Assembly: GCF_037975245.1 (NCBI RefSeq)
Contig: NC_092583.1
Location: 12,625,264-12,689,263, forward strand
DNA length: 64,000 nt
Direction of reading: 5' to 3'
Origin: Apostichopus japonicus
Taxonomy: Eukaryota > Echinodermata > Holothuroidea > Aspidochirotida > Stichopodidae
The notes under the pieces were generated by a model. That model had not been told where the DNA came from, did no database searches, and saw nothing but the letters and a program-made list of their open reading frames with translations. Positions 24,501 through 36,400 of this stretch are shown here, one piece after another; the first letter of the stretch is position 1, and each line of letters starts with the position of its first letter. Made by a program: the position numbers and the translations under genes.

Positions 24501-24814
24501 TCATTTTTAAAATCCATTCAGGCAAGAATTAGACCAGTCTGAGTGAGTATGCCCCTAACCCCGCCCCCCACCCCATTAAAGTTCATGAACCAACCAAAAA
24601 TTGGTCGTAATGGGAGGGGGGATTTAGAATTTGGCTACCTACCACTCCCATCTTTGAAATCCTGTTTATATCACTGATCACGAATGTAGCTTTGAAGTAA
24701 TTGTCCGAGAGCTGCAATTAACATTCAGACATTTTGTTACAACAAGTATAAGCTACATTTTATTTACCATTACAGAGAAAAAAAAGTGTCAAAACTTCTG
24801 TTTACTCAGGTGCC

Positions 24815-25190
24815 TCAAACATTTTATAGTACCTCATGGGAAGCGTTTTGTCATGTTCTCACCATATGCCTGCCTGTATTACTGACATCTCCTTGAAGCT
24901 CTCTAACCTAGGTTTTAAATCCACTGTTAATTAATAATTTATAAAAATAAATGTTTTTCTTTCATTAACTACTAAAACAATATAGCTTTTCTTTTCCAAG
25001 TAAACAAAAGAAAGAAAAGTAAACAAACAATTCTTCAATCATGTTATAGTACCACACGGGAAGTGTTTGTCAAATTCTCACTGTATGCCTGCCTGTATCT
25101 CCTTGAAGCACTCCTTGAAGATATCTCCTTGAAGCACTCTAACCTAGGTTTTGAAACCACTGTTTATTTATATAAAAAATTTAAAAAAAA
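24815..25190 (+). repeat. Direct repeat pair (~130 bp each)
   Basis: The segment at about 24,815-24,950 (TTATAGTACCTCATGGGAAG...TGCCTGCCTGTAT...CTAACCTAGGTTTTAAA) recurs at about 25,043-25,185 with about 80% identity. The second copy carries an extra internal duplication of ATCTCCTTGAAGCACT. Origin unknown; likely a local segmental duplication. Confidence 0.75.
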
Positions 25191-25810
25191 ATTTAAAAAT
25201 GGTATTGGCACTTCAATATATCACACAATATTTATACAGGACTAATAAAATTTTCTATTATACATTATTTTTATTACTACAATTATAAATTAAGAAAATC
25301 AAGACCTTCACAGATTTTTTTTCCTCTTTTTTTTTTGAAAGTATATTAATTTTAGCTTCTATGTGCAAAACTATCGAATATCAACTAAAAAGTGTGGAAG
25401 AAAATATAAATAAAACAGAGACAAATTGCTTTTTTCTTTAAGGAAGTCAATATTTTGAAAGCAGGCCTAATGTAATACAAAAGGAAGACACTGTACAAAA
25501 TTGACTTCCTTAGAACAGCTTCCATTATAGTACTGACTATCTTATTAAAAAATTGAAATTTTAATAATACTTGATGTTTCTTTGAATATCTAAGACCACT
25601 TCTATGAAAGCAATGCCCTTTGCTTTCTATTTGATTAGCTTTTTTGTTGCCGTCATTTAACAGAGTTCGTTAGAGAAATAAAAATCTTTGATATTTCCAC
25701 TAATCCGGAAAAATTTGTTATTTTGAAATTAGCGTATTGCGCACGAGCAGAATAAGTAGTGCTAAATTTATAAATCAGCCTGGAAGGCAGGTTTGTTTTA
25801 TGTCATGATA

Positions 25811-25876
25811 AGCACCACATGTCCAAGCACCACATGTCCAAGCACCACATGTCCAAGCACCACATATCCAAGCATC
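25811..25876 (+). repeat. 15-bp tandem repeat
   Basis: Four units of AGCACCACATGTCCA, the last slightly changed (CACATATCCA) and followed by a partial AGCATCCAG. Located in the spacer between the converging genes; no function seen. Confidence 0.9.
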
Positions 25877-27234
25877 CAGATATCATGATATTGTACACAG
25901 ACAGTCGGGTGATTTCAATCACAGCTCATTTTCGATTTGGTACCCTTTGGAAGACCACCTTAGATGGGGAAAACTGTGGATTTGTCTGGGACAAAGATCC
26001 CACTTTAAGTGACCAGGATTCCACCCCTGCCCCCCCCCCCCCACCTCTGCGCGGGATGCTAAGGTTTCATTTCTTCTATAATGTGACCCCAACTATAGCA
26101 CTGGCTGCGAAATAAAGAGTGCAACGTGTGTGTTATAAACAGATACCCAGCCTCTTTGAAAGAATCTAAGAGAATAATGAATCCTCAGGAAATTACAAAT
26201 TCATGTTTGGATAACAGGCAAACAATACCTAAAGAGAATTTTGTTATATTGGACAAACTGCTCGAGAATTGCCTCCAGGCTTATTAAACCGAAAACGGTA
26301 ATTCCGTTTCTTCTGTCTTTTCATGTGTGAAACATGTTGAGCATATGATCAAAGTAAATCTGAGCATTCCAAAATAAGGTAAAACTTTGAGAGATAGGAA
26401 CTAATTTTGTCTGATACATTGGTAATAGCATAAAAGGAACTGTTTATCGAATAAAACTGATCTAATAAATACAACAATAAAAATGGAACAGCCTTGAATA
26501 ATGAAGCACCTTCTGAACACACAAACAAAAAGGACTCCTCCCTTGCAACTTACAAAGGAATTTCTTTGTCATTTACAATTGCCTTTCGGAGTAAACGACT
26601 TTTCTTAATTTAGTAATCATTCTGCCTTTGATTAACAGGTTGCAGTGGTTTAAACATGTCGCAACGGAGGGTACTTTTTACAAATTATCTAAAAGTAGCT
26701 CACAGTCAATTTCATCAAATAGCTACTACTGTTTTGAGTACTTCCTAAAGATATAGTATTCACTTTTGTATCAAATTTTGCCAACTTCTGAATAATGGTC
26801 CATAAAGGTTTGCCCGGACACTGTGTGATCTAAAACTCAATATCATTTTGTGAATATGGACTAATTATGTCTACTTTTGAAACAGACATACACATTCCAC
26901 CCCCACTCACATGGGCATAGGATCCCAATTTGATTTGGGGGGCTGTAACAATGGCCCGAAAAATGTAACCAATATGGAAGGGCGTAACCCCCTCACTGTT
27001 GAGATTCGAATCGGTTATAAGGAAAGCCAACAGTGAAAATTCATAACATAGTCTTCGACAGAGAAGAAAAGCGTGTGAACTGTGTCAAAACCTCCACATC
27101 AATACATGTCGGGCAAGCTTACGACGTTAGGCTGACTAGCCGAGGTTGAGTTTTGTACGAAACTTCCGACTCTCATCAAAACAAGATTATTGCAGGTTAG
27201 TTTTTTGTTGTTGTTGCAGTGCTCGAAACAAACA

Positions 27235-27497
27235 TCAGCACGTAGCCCACATCGTCACGGAGACATTTTGTTCAGGGGCACGGCAGCGCTCTCCTGTCGT
27301 GAATATGAACTGATAGGCGCTGATGAATTGCGCTATGGTAAAACCAAACTCTCCTTTACTGAAGAAGGGAGGAATGTAATGTTCTAAGAAACAGAGGTGG
27401 CTATAGACGTTAGCTACTACTTCTGTATCGCAATGAATTAGAAAGAGAATGACAGCTGTGAGACCTTCATCCCCAGACAAAAGATACTGCTTCCCAC
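27235..27497 (-). CDS. Terminal exon: second half of VPS9 domain
   Basis: Acceptor CATTTCACAG precedes 27,497. Joined in phase 1 to the large exon it reads CGKQYLLSGDEGLTAVILFLI, then VVANVYSHLCFLEHYIPP, KGEFGFTIAQFISAYQFIF and a short unstructured tail ending MWATC before TGA. Compared with Rabex-5 as I know it, the catalytic Asp and Pro of the DxxxP-type motif align with Glu and Thr here. The Tyr four positions from the conserved Thr aligns with Phe, while the Thr itself is kept. The alignment was done by eye. Confidence 0.75.
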
Positions 27498-30400
27498 CTG
27501 TGAAATGGCAAAAACAAACACAAAACCAAAAGAAAGTCAATTTTGTAACACAACTGTCATTAAAACAAAACAACAACAATGACAACAACAAAATCAACAA
27601 ATTATTTCACAATCATATATTTTTTGTCTGTAATCGGTAGAGGAGTTTTGCTCTGTGAAACGGCAGCAATTTATCGGAGGCGGAATGTTCTGAAGTATAG
27701 ATCGTGACGTGTAAGACCACCGAAATTTGATTGATTCTCCGCAGTTCGCCATTCTGGTGAAGAGTGGTCTGTACGGCAAGATTGTGTACCACTGTTATGT
27801 TTATGAGACACTTGTGTATTTTAGCATATTAGACACACTTGCAAATGATGTTTGAACTATTTTGGGAGGTGGGGAAGGGAAGGGGGAGGTAGGGGGGTGC
27901 TAGGGGGAGGAAGGGGACAATCAAACTATGCTGATATAAGCAAATGAAATGAAAATGTCCTCTTTTTTATTTAGCAAATTTGTATGTAGTTTGAATATAC
28001 TCATTATGAATGATTTGTGCTAGTTTCTGGGCAATATCCACAACTTAAACTCATGCATCCTAGGGAGTAACATCTTTACGATATGATCTGCTGGCAGTAT
28101 CTAGCAATGGGAGAGAAGTGGGGGTGGGGAGGAGAGAAGTGGGGAGGGGGTAGGGAGAACAGACATTATTATCATATAGCAATGTGTCTCATTTCCATCT
28201 TTATAGCAACTACGCTGGCATAATTTTAAGTTTTTTTTCCGATTTTCCAAAATTTTATGCAAAAAATGAATACTTTCTATGTATACTCACAATGAATATC
28301 TTGGGCTTGTTTCTGGGCAATCGTCACAATCTGATTAATGCACTTGTTCAGCCACACCAACTTATTCATGGGCACTGGTGTCTTCTGCACCTCCAAAAAG
28401 CTACTGATCGCCGTCGCATAGAGTTTTCTGAATTGTTCTACGTTAATCTTCAGCAACTTCTTTGGCTCGGCTGTTCGCTCCGTGCCGCCGGACAACTTAT
28501 CCCGGCTTTCCGTTAAAGTATCTACGGCGTCCTGTCCCACCTCCAGCCCCTCAAAATGCTCCCGTAGGAACATGGACGACCCATGGAGCCTCTTCAGGGT
28601 TGGTACCATGACCCTCGGTACGCCCGTGTAAGAGTCTCCCGAGATGCCTGAGTCGACGGATTCTAAGATCTCGTTCTCGTTGACGTCTCCCCCGGGGTTC
28701 TTGGAATGGTTTCTAGCGAGAGTCGAGGGTGAACATAACTGGTCCTGGTAATAGAAGGAATTGGCAGTGAAGCTATTAGACCTCACGGGAGGCAGAATAA
28801 GAAGGCCGTCTATGAAGGTCGTCTTCCGTCGCACCTTACGGTGCTCCGAAGGAGCAGTCTTTCTTCTCCTCATGAGAACCTCGCCTTCCCTGACAGGCGA
28901 GCTCAATTCCATTTTCTCTTCGTTCTTATGCGGTATGTCAATACCTTTGTCTTGCGTCGGAATCTCTTCCTTCTCCCCCGTGTACAATCCTAATATGTTC
29001 AACACAAACGGTTCCTTGTCCAGCTCCAAATCTTCCACCGTTATCTTAGGGAGTACATCCGATAAGAGACAAGTTTTTTCACGATAGGCATTCTAAGAAT
29101 TTAAAAAAAAAAAAAAAATTGTTCATGAGAAAAATGAAACCAGAGGAAGATCAAAAAATGGTGAGAAGCAAAGAAACTGATGGATGACCTCAGAATTATT
29201 ATTTTTTGCATTTCATGAGATGCAAATCTGCCCATTTTAGATTTAAATGAATTTGTTCATATTGCCCACTCCCCCCCCAAAAAAAGACAAATGTTCCAAA
29301 ACAAGTCATTTTAATTTTGCAGAACCTGTCAGACCATCTGCTGAAATAAGAGGGGGCTCATCAATTGAAGTGACTGAACTTCCAAGTCTAGCACGAGTCA
29401 AAGTACGAGTACAGAGTGAGTACAAGAAGGCAAGTGCAAGAACAGTGTTAACTATACAAGAGTTCGAGTATGACTACAGACTGACTACAATTTCAATTGG
29501 TAAACAAGTTTCAAACCTTTTTTATTCTACCTCCCAAAACATAATTTACAGGGACACCAGCATTATTTTAAGAACAAAAAACCTGCACCATATATGCTCA
29601 CCTGGTAGAGTTTCAAAATATACGGTGCAAACAAATCTGGGAAAATGCACCTCTCATAGCACAACCAGACCTGGTCGGTCCACATACCCCTGGGTAGATA
29701 TTTCTCCGTCAGTAGGTACAACATCTACGGAGCAAAAAGGACGATATCAATCAGAATTTGTGGATGTGGGGAATTGTTTTCTCCAGATGTCATGTCTTGA
29801 GTGGTAGATATAAAATACGGGGGCTTGCCTTCAGTCTTCATTTTTGGTCGCTATAATCATCGAGATCTTTCGAGAGAGATTTCAAATAAATTTGTTAAAT
29901 TGTACATACCTTTTTTTTTTTTAATTTTGTAAATTTCACGGAAAGTCTAGGCCAGGACATGTGAAATATAATATTAACGACCCACAATTTATGTGACGAC
30001 CACACCGCAACCAATCGAGTCACCTGGTCGACATTTGCTAAAAGCCATCATGTTCGTTCTGACTGTGGTAGCTTTTACATCGAGGTACAAAATAGTCGAT
30101 GAAATGAAATAATACGTAAGTATATAGAGCTATAGACTAGGCTGCATAGGGTAAAGTGTCTTCAAGACTTATTTGATCTATTTTGACACCCTGTAGGCAC
30201 TGGTGGTCGAAAGAAGGAGGTTGAGGAGGGGGGGGGGGCTGCAGCATCCCGCAGCCAGGCTGCACAGGGTTTATTTTTTGTTGTGTGGTTTTGCTGTGCA
30301 ATTTTACCATGCCATACACACTACAGTTTATTACACTGCTGGGTCTGTCAAGATTACCTCTTTTCTTTCCTGACATTTATTCAGCCTGGCTGCAGGCGAT

Positions 30401-33400
30401 CTTGCATGATCTTGCAGCCTGGCTGCAGGCGATGGCTGCAGGCGATCTTGCAGCTGCTGCAGCTTTTCTTTTCGAAACTTAGCGACATTTTTTTTTTTGG
30501 CAGTTCCTGAACATGCATTGTATGACATATCCACACTAGTCTTTTAATGATAATATCTGACTTTCCTTTCAAAGAAAATCATTGTAAAAAAGCAAAGTTT
30601 ACTCGTAGAACGAAAACAAATTATTATTTTTACGATAGAACCAAATGAAAAACCGTCTCATTATTTACTTTATTTTACCTGGTCAAAATGTAGAGCAATC
30701 TTTTTCTTCAGTTGGATGGTAATACTCTGATAGTGTTCACCGGGTCTTCTCTCCTGGAATGCCTGGCGCAAAATTCCGACCCTCTCCTGGTGGTTGTCTT
30801 CCTGTCGATTGAGATTACATTGAAACTTATAGGCAGCTAATCCGGGATTCCTGTCTGGCCCGAAGATCTACCAGGAAGGGACCTACATGTGGCCCCATAT
30901 ACTGGTGGACCCTGGAGTTACCATATGCAACGTATTTACCCACTTTGAGCTTCGAACTTAAATACATTATTATGTTTTATTCATACAGATAGTATGAACA
31001 TTTATGGTTTAACGTTACAGGGGATAGTAAGCTGAAACAAGAGGGGGCAATATAATAGAGGGTGCAATATAATGTAACGGGCAAATAATATTCATTATTT
31101 AATTATAAGTTAATTCCTTTATTTTGTTGTTAAGTAGTTCGGTAATAAAATTAACGCAATATTATAATTATATAAAAATATCTTAAAGACGTCCAATAAT
31201 TGTTCACTAACTTTGACAGCGTGTTATTGTAATTTGTTGATTGTGGTATTGTAATCACCCCAGTTTTTATAAGGAAATCTCTGAACCCACATGTCCCTGC
31301 ATACAGCAGTGTCCCTTTTGGATTTAGAAAGTGACTTACTCTACTTGATTGATTGACTGTGGGGGGCATAAGAAAGCTTTAAAATGGCATCTTGTGTATC
31401 AAAGTCCCTGTCTTTTGTTTAAACTATATCCCTTAATGGGAGAACTGAATGACATTCGTCTTACTAAGTTTTGTTTTCTTCTTTTAGTGGTGTAGTTTAC
31501 CTGACAGAGCCACCATTTAAAGGTCTGCTGTACAGACCCCAACTATAGCATGCTATCATGGAAAAGTCTCTTGAGATTACGTAATCGACCTGCCTTGGTC
31601 ATAAGGTGACATCTTTTTTACCGATTGGTCTGAAACACCTGCTACATATTTTTTCTTGCATGATGGTCTTTGTGTAAATGCTGTACTATTAACTACACTG
31701 TAGACATGAACATATTTCCAAACAGTGTTTACACAAAGAGCCTAATGGTGCTAAGAAGCCATGCAGGCTAATATTAGAGCCCGAGGTGGATTTACGACCG
31801 TTGGCGGGTCGATTATGTAATCGCAAGTCTTTTCCTAGCTATAAGCGAGCTATAATCGGAGCCAATATTAAAAGCAGATCTTTAAGAATACAGCTTTAGA
31901 AGCGACATCACGACAGATGAACAACTTTTCTCCAGGGTCGTGACTGCTTCATGACCGGGAAGTACAACATTGCCCCATCCTCTCTAAATTTTACCGAGAT
32001 TATTAAAAAAGGATATCATAAAATAAACAGTTGACCAGTGATTGTATATCAATGAATTATATTTCATAAAAGCAAAAGCCTCGACCCCCTTCAAATTTGG
32101 TTTTCTCACCCATTCTTGTTCTGGAGCACTCTGTCTCTGCTTGGTCTGTTTGACCTTTGACCTCGGCCTCTGCGCACTTGCCGATTTTTTTCGGCCCTCG
32201 CACAGATTCGAGACTTCCTCTCGAAAGTCTTGTTGAAGTTTCTGGAGTTCTGGTTCTTCTCTGACGGCCTGTAGTGTTTTCCAAAAAAAAAAAGAGAAAG
32301 AAAAAAAAGAAAATAAGGGGTTTAAAATAAGTAAGAATAAATGCAGAAACTGTCAGAAAATGGGAAATTTAACGTTTCAAATGGTGAAATTTTGGGGGCG
32401 CTAACATGAATTTCTTAAAATCACATTGGTTAGGCAAGTCATAAGAGGAGGTTAACCCTTCCTTGCTCCTGAAATAACTTCACACTTTTGTCAAAATTTT
32501 AAGCCAAGCAATACCCAAAAAATATTAATAACAAATAGAAGTAAACCATTGCTGTTGCTTTAGTTTTGCTTTCAACAAGGTCTAGTGAAAAAATTGATCA
32601 TGCATTTTGAATAATGTATAAGGTACAAATTGTTTGATTAAAAAACATATTTCAGGTAGCTGCCCCGTTTGGTTGAAATCTATCTGATGATCAGTTTGTT
32701 TGTTCGTCTGTTTGTCTGTCCATCTGTGTGTTTTTCTTTTATAAAGTCACACCAACTAACACTGTTGTGCAGATCATTCAAATTTGTTGTTATAAAGAAG
32801 TCTGCAGTTTCAAACAAAACTCAAAGGTTTTATTACTCTTTGGAGTTTTCATTTTACTGTAATATCATAACGAGCCCGCTCCTCCGACATGTAATATTAT
32901 ATCGGGACTCGCGATAGAAAGGTACTGGGGTTATCTTGATGCCGTATTTTATGCTTCTTCAGGAGACGTCTCGAACGGAAGATAGAAGAAAACAATGAGT
33001 TCTCAGAAAAACAAGTTGACGAGATAGGATTTGATTAGTGATTCGGTATAATTTTTTCTCTGTCGATTCTCTTACAAAAAAAACTGAATTACAATGATTT
33101 GACTCCGTCAATTACGTACTCAAAGAAGTGATGAAATGGTGACGAAGTCACAAACTTGTGGGACCCATGCCGCCTTTTATACATTACATTAATAAAATCC
33201 CACTGCGCATAGTCAGAAGGCAGCCAATAACCTGCTCATCCTACATTAGCTAACGATATAAAATCAGTCTAGAAAGCACTGATCTGCCCTGATTGGTTGG
33301 GAGTTTGGAAGTCCACCCCTTCTTTATGGAAACTTCCATACCACGTGAGAAGAACCTTCTCGAATGTTCTACAGACACATCGAATCTATTTTGGGAAAAG

Positions 33401-36400
33401 GCCCTGTAACATGATTCAATAAGATAGTTAAAACTTCTCGTAGGAAAACTGAATCCTTGACCTAGATAAATATGTAAAGGGGCCTGTACGGTGTCTCAAT
33501 GGAGTTTTTCGGGAACATCAAAGAGGCAGTATTACTATTTCATATTACCATGTCAAATTTAATCTAGGTATATGCAAGGGATGAAATTCCTACTGGATCT
33601 TCATATGTACTAATTGTAGGTTTTAATTTGAGGACATTTTTCAGTACTTTTACAAATAATATTGTCATGATTTTATTACAAATCTTTCTGACACTTGTGG
33701 ATGAATAAGCAAGTTTTGTTTTTGTTTTTGAAAATGCTTGAAAATTGCCGTCTCCAACTTATATCATTTGTCTTCTGGAATTCTTTCCAATTCGGAAACT
33801 CGATCGGATTTTTGTTTAACAAGAAAGCGGGATATTTTCTCGGTAAACTAATCTCATGCATTGATAGCTACATGTTCAAAATAATTTTACTGAATGATTA
33901 AATCTAACTTCCAACCCACCCAATAAAAAAATCAGTTACGAAATATCAATATTAGAATTATGAACTCAAGAGGCATTTATACTGGTCAGTTATCAGTTCC
34001 ATACTACAAACTTGATTGACCTGCAACATATCACATGGAAGCTATGAAACTCATCCATATTGGGTAATATACAGAAATGAAAGTGGCCATTGTTAAGGAT
34101 TTAAATTTTCATCGATGATGGTGATGATGATGAGCCCATAAAAACGACCATTTCGATTGGCTTTCAAACAAGCGATATATGTTGGTAAAGTGGGTTTCAA
34201 CGATTTGAATGATTATGTAGTACTTGAGGTTGAATGTTTCAGGACGGTTCGGATCACTCGTACTGTATGTGCTGCACTTATCTAATCATGGTGTATTTTT
34301 ATTGTCGATAAGCAGGTTCTCCAAATGTTTGACTGAAAATTTAAACCTTTTGTCTCAAAACAGGAAATATGCAGATTATATTTCAGACCACTCAGAAAAT
34401 CAGTCAACATGACCGTTGTGACCTGTTTCAGGAACTATTTAAAGAGATGTACAGAGATATGAACAATTTAAAGAACAATTTTAAGAACTATTTAACAAAA
34501 TATTTTAAGAACTATTTAACAAAATATTTTAAGAACTGTTTAAAGAACTATTTAACGAACTATTATATTGGAACTATTTAAAGAGATGTACAGAGATGAG
34601 AAATAAATTTAATTTATTTAGCGGAGAGTGAATCAGTCCCGAGCATGTGGAATATACGTATTCAGGTTGACCCAGAAGCTGTTTGAATGGGGTTTTTTTT
34701 CTTCCTATGGCAGTGACAGGATCTTGAGGTCATGGTGATACCCACAGTTACAACTGCAGTGGAATGATCATTCGATCGGTACTTCACTTTTTTTCTTAAT
34801 CATTTGTAGTAGCAGTGAAGGAGAGATCATATTGATCAAACAAATGCATGTAAAGCTTACATGCTCCGGGGAGAGATGGAAGCAGGATTTTGAATGGTGG
34901 GTGGGAAAGGGTCTCATTTTTAAGGTCACCGTACTATATCAAAATATCGAGGTAAAATTAGAATGACAATTTTACTAAACCAGAGCGGGTATTATCATTT
35001 CCGTAATATGAACAGGCCTCCTCTGGTAACAGGCCTGAGAGAAGGCATATAGATTCTCTATCATGCTACTATACTTAAAGGGTGTGAAGACTCGCGCACA
35101 AAGAAACATCTCATGCCGGAAATCTGACCTAGTTTTGAATGAGGTGTAACAGAAGTGTTAGACACCACCATCGATCCCAGAAAATACACACACAGCTTGC
35201 TACCGTCGGTAATTAGACACTCGTGTTCAGTCAATACATACAGCTGCAGCCAATACCCACAACACAGTGTACATAGCAGCGTGGACATCTCAGGTCTAGA
35301 TAAAAGATAACAAGGTATCACGTTTCATTACTGTCTGTATTTTGTAGCGACAAAAAGAAAACGTCATTTGCAAGCAACAGAAAGTTAACTTTTTCTGAGC
35401 GCGGCACGCGGTTTGGGGCGAGTTTTCAATGTCTTTAAGTTTCATCAAGGGATATAAAACAACAACGACAATAATGATTAAAATGATGTTAATGTACTCA
35501 CCACTGTCACTAACTGCTGGATAGTTTGCCATTCTTTAGGAAGAGATGCTTCGTGGAAAACTGAGTGAGATAAAAAGAAAGAGAAAAGTAAAAGTTGTCT
35601 CAAGAATAACAAACCTGAAAGACAGATCTGTCAACAACAAAAAAGAAGGAAAAACAAGAAGACCTCATCGATGAAAATGTTTTTATAGTACAGTTACTCT
35701 TGAAGGCAAGTTTTATTTGGAACCTGCCAATAAACTAAAAAAGTCCTATTATTCAATGACGCTCTCTACTTATGGTTTGATGAGATGCGGCATATAACCG
35801 AGGCAATAAATTGCCAGAACAGACTGTTGCCGATAGTTTTACGTAACCTCCTCAAGAATATGAACTGATCAACATGTAAATCTCATCTTAAAATGTGTTT
35901 CCATGGATACCGGCTGGTTCTCACCATCTGAGGAGAGGCTGATACCTCGGATGTCTCGCTCCAAGCCGGCAGTCTCCTCGAATTTCTCTAGCTCGAGCCG
36001 GGTCCGATGCAGGGCCTCTCTGACACTGATTGCACATATCTGAAATGACAAAACCACAGCACCGATAGCTTTTGGTAATTCCTTCAAGCTCTTGAAATTA
36101 TTACAATGTTACATTATTCATCTGTGGGCATGTGAGCTGTCCACATCTTTTGATGGGGTAAGGGTCACTCTTCTGACTTTTCAACAAAATGTTCACAAAA
36201 GTATGGACTCATCACATTTACACTGTAACCCAGATTAATATTGGACACTTATTTACGAAAGATATCTGAGTCCTGATTCCATGCTAGTATTAGCGAATTA
36301 TAAATCGAGGACCAAAGTTCTCAGGAGATAGACTGTTTTCCGTCGCTGCTCCGGTTGTTCGGAACAGCCTACCTTCAGATCTCCGCAATTTGAACAATCT

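Larger units (their letters stand above)
21520..27234. other. Region between two converging genes (3' UTRs plus spacer)
   Basis: From the dynein chain stop codon to the stop codon of the minus-strand VPS9 gene. The sequence is AT-rich with many homopolymers. An AATAAA occurs at 22,437 on the plus strand, but within an A-rich run, so its use as a poly(A) signal is only possible. Poly-G blocks lie at 23,060-23,105 and 24,411-24,437. I found no splice-flanked, codon-like exon on either strand; the direct repeats inside are listed separately. Confidence 0.6.

Noticed and set aside
29247-29807. 186-codon plus-strand frame in a VPS9-gene intron
   Set aside because: Sequence is low-complexity (GTACAAG/GAGTAC runs), lacks a recognisable domain and has no partner exons.
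32042-32284. Frames in the alternative registers over 32.04-32.28 kb
   Set aside because: The correct register is the minus-strand exon 32,268-32,110 that joins in phase with its neighbours.
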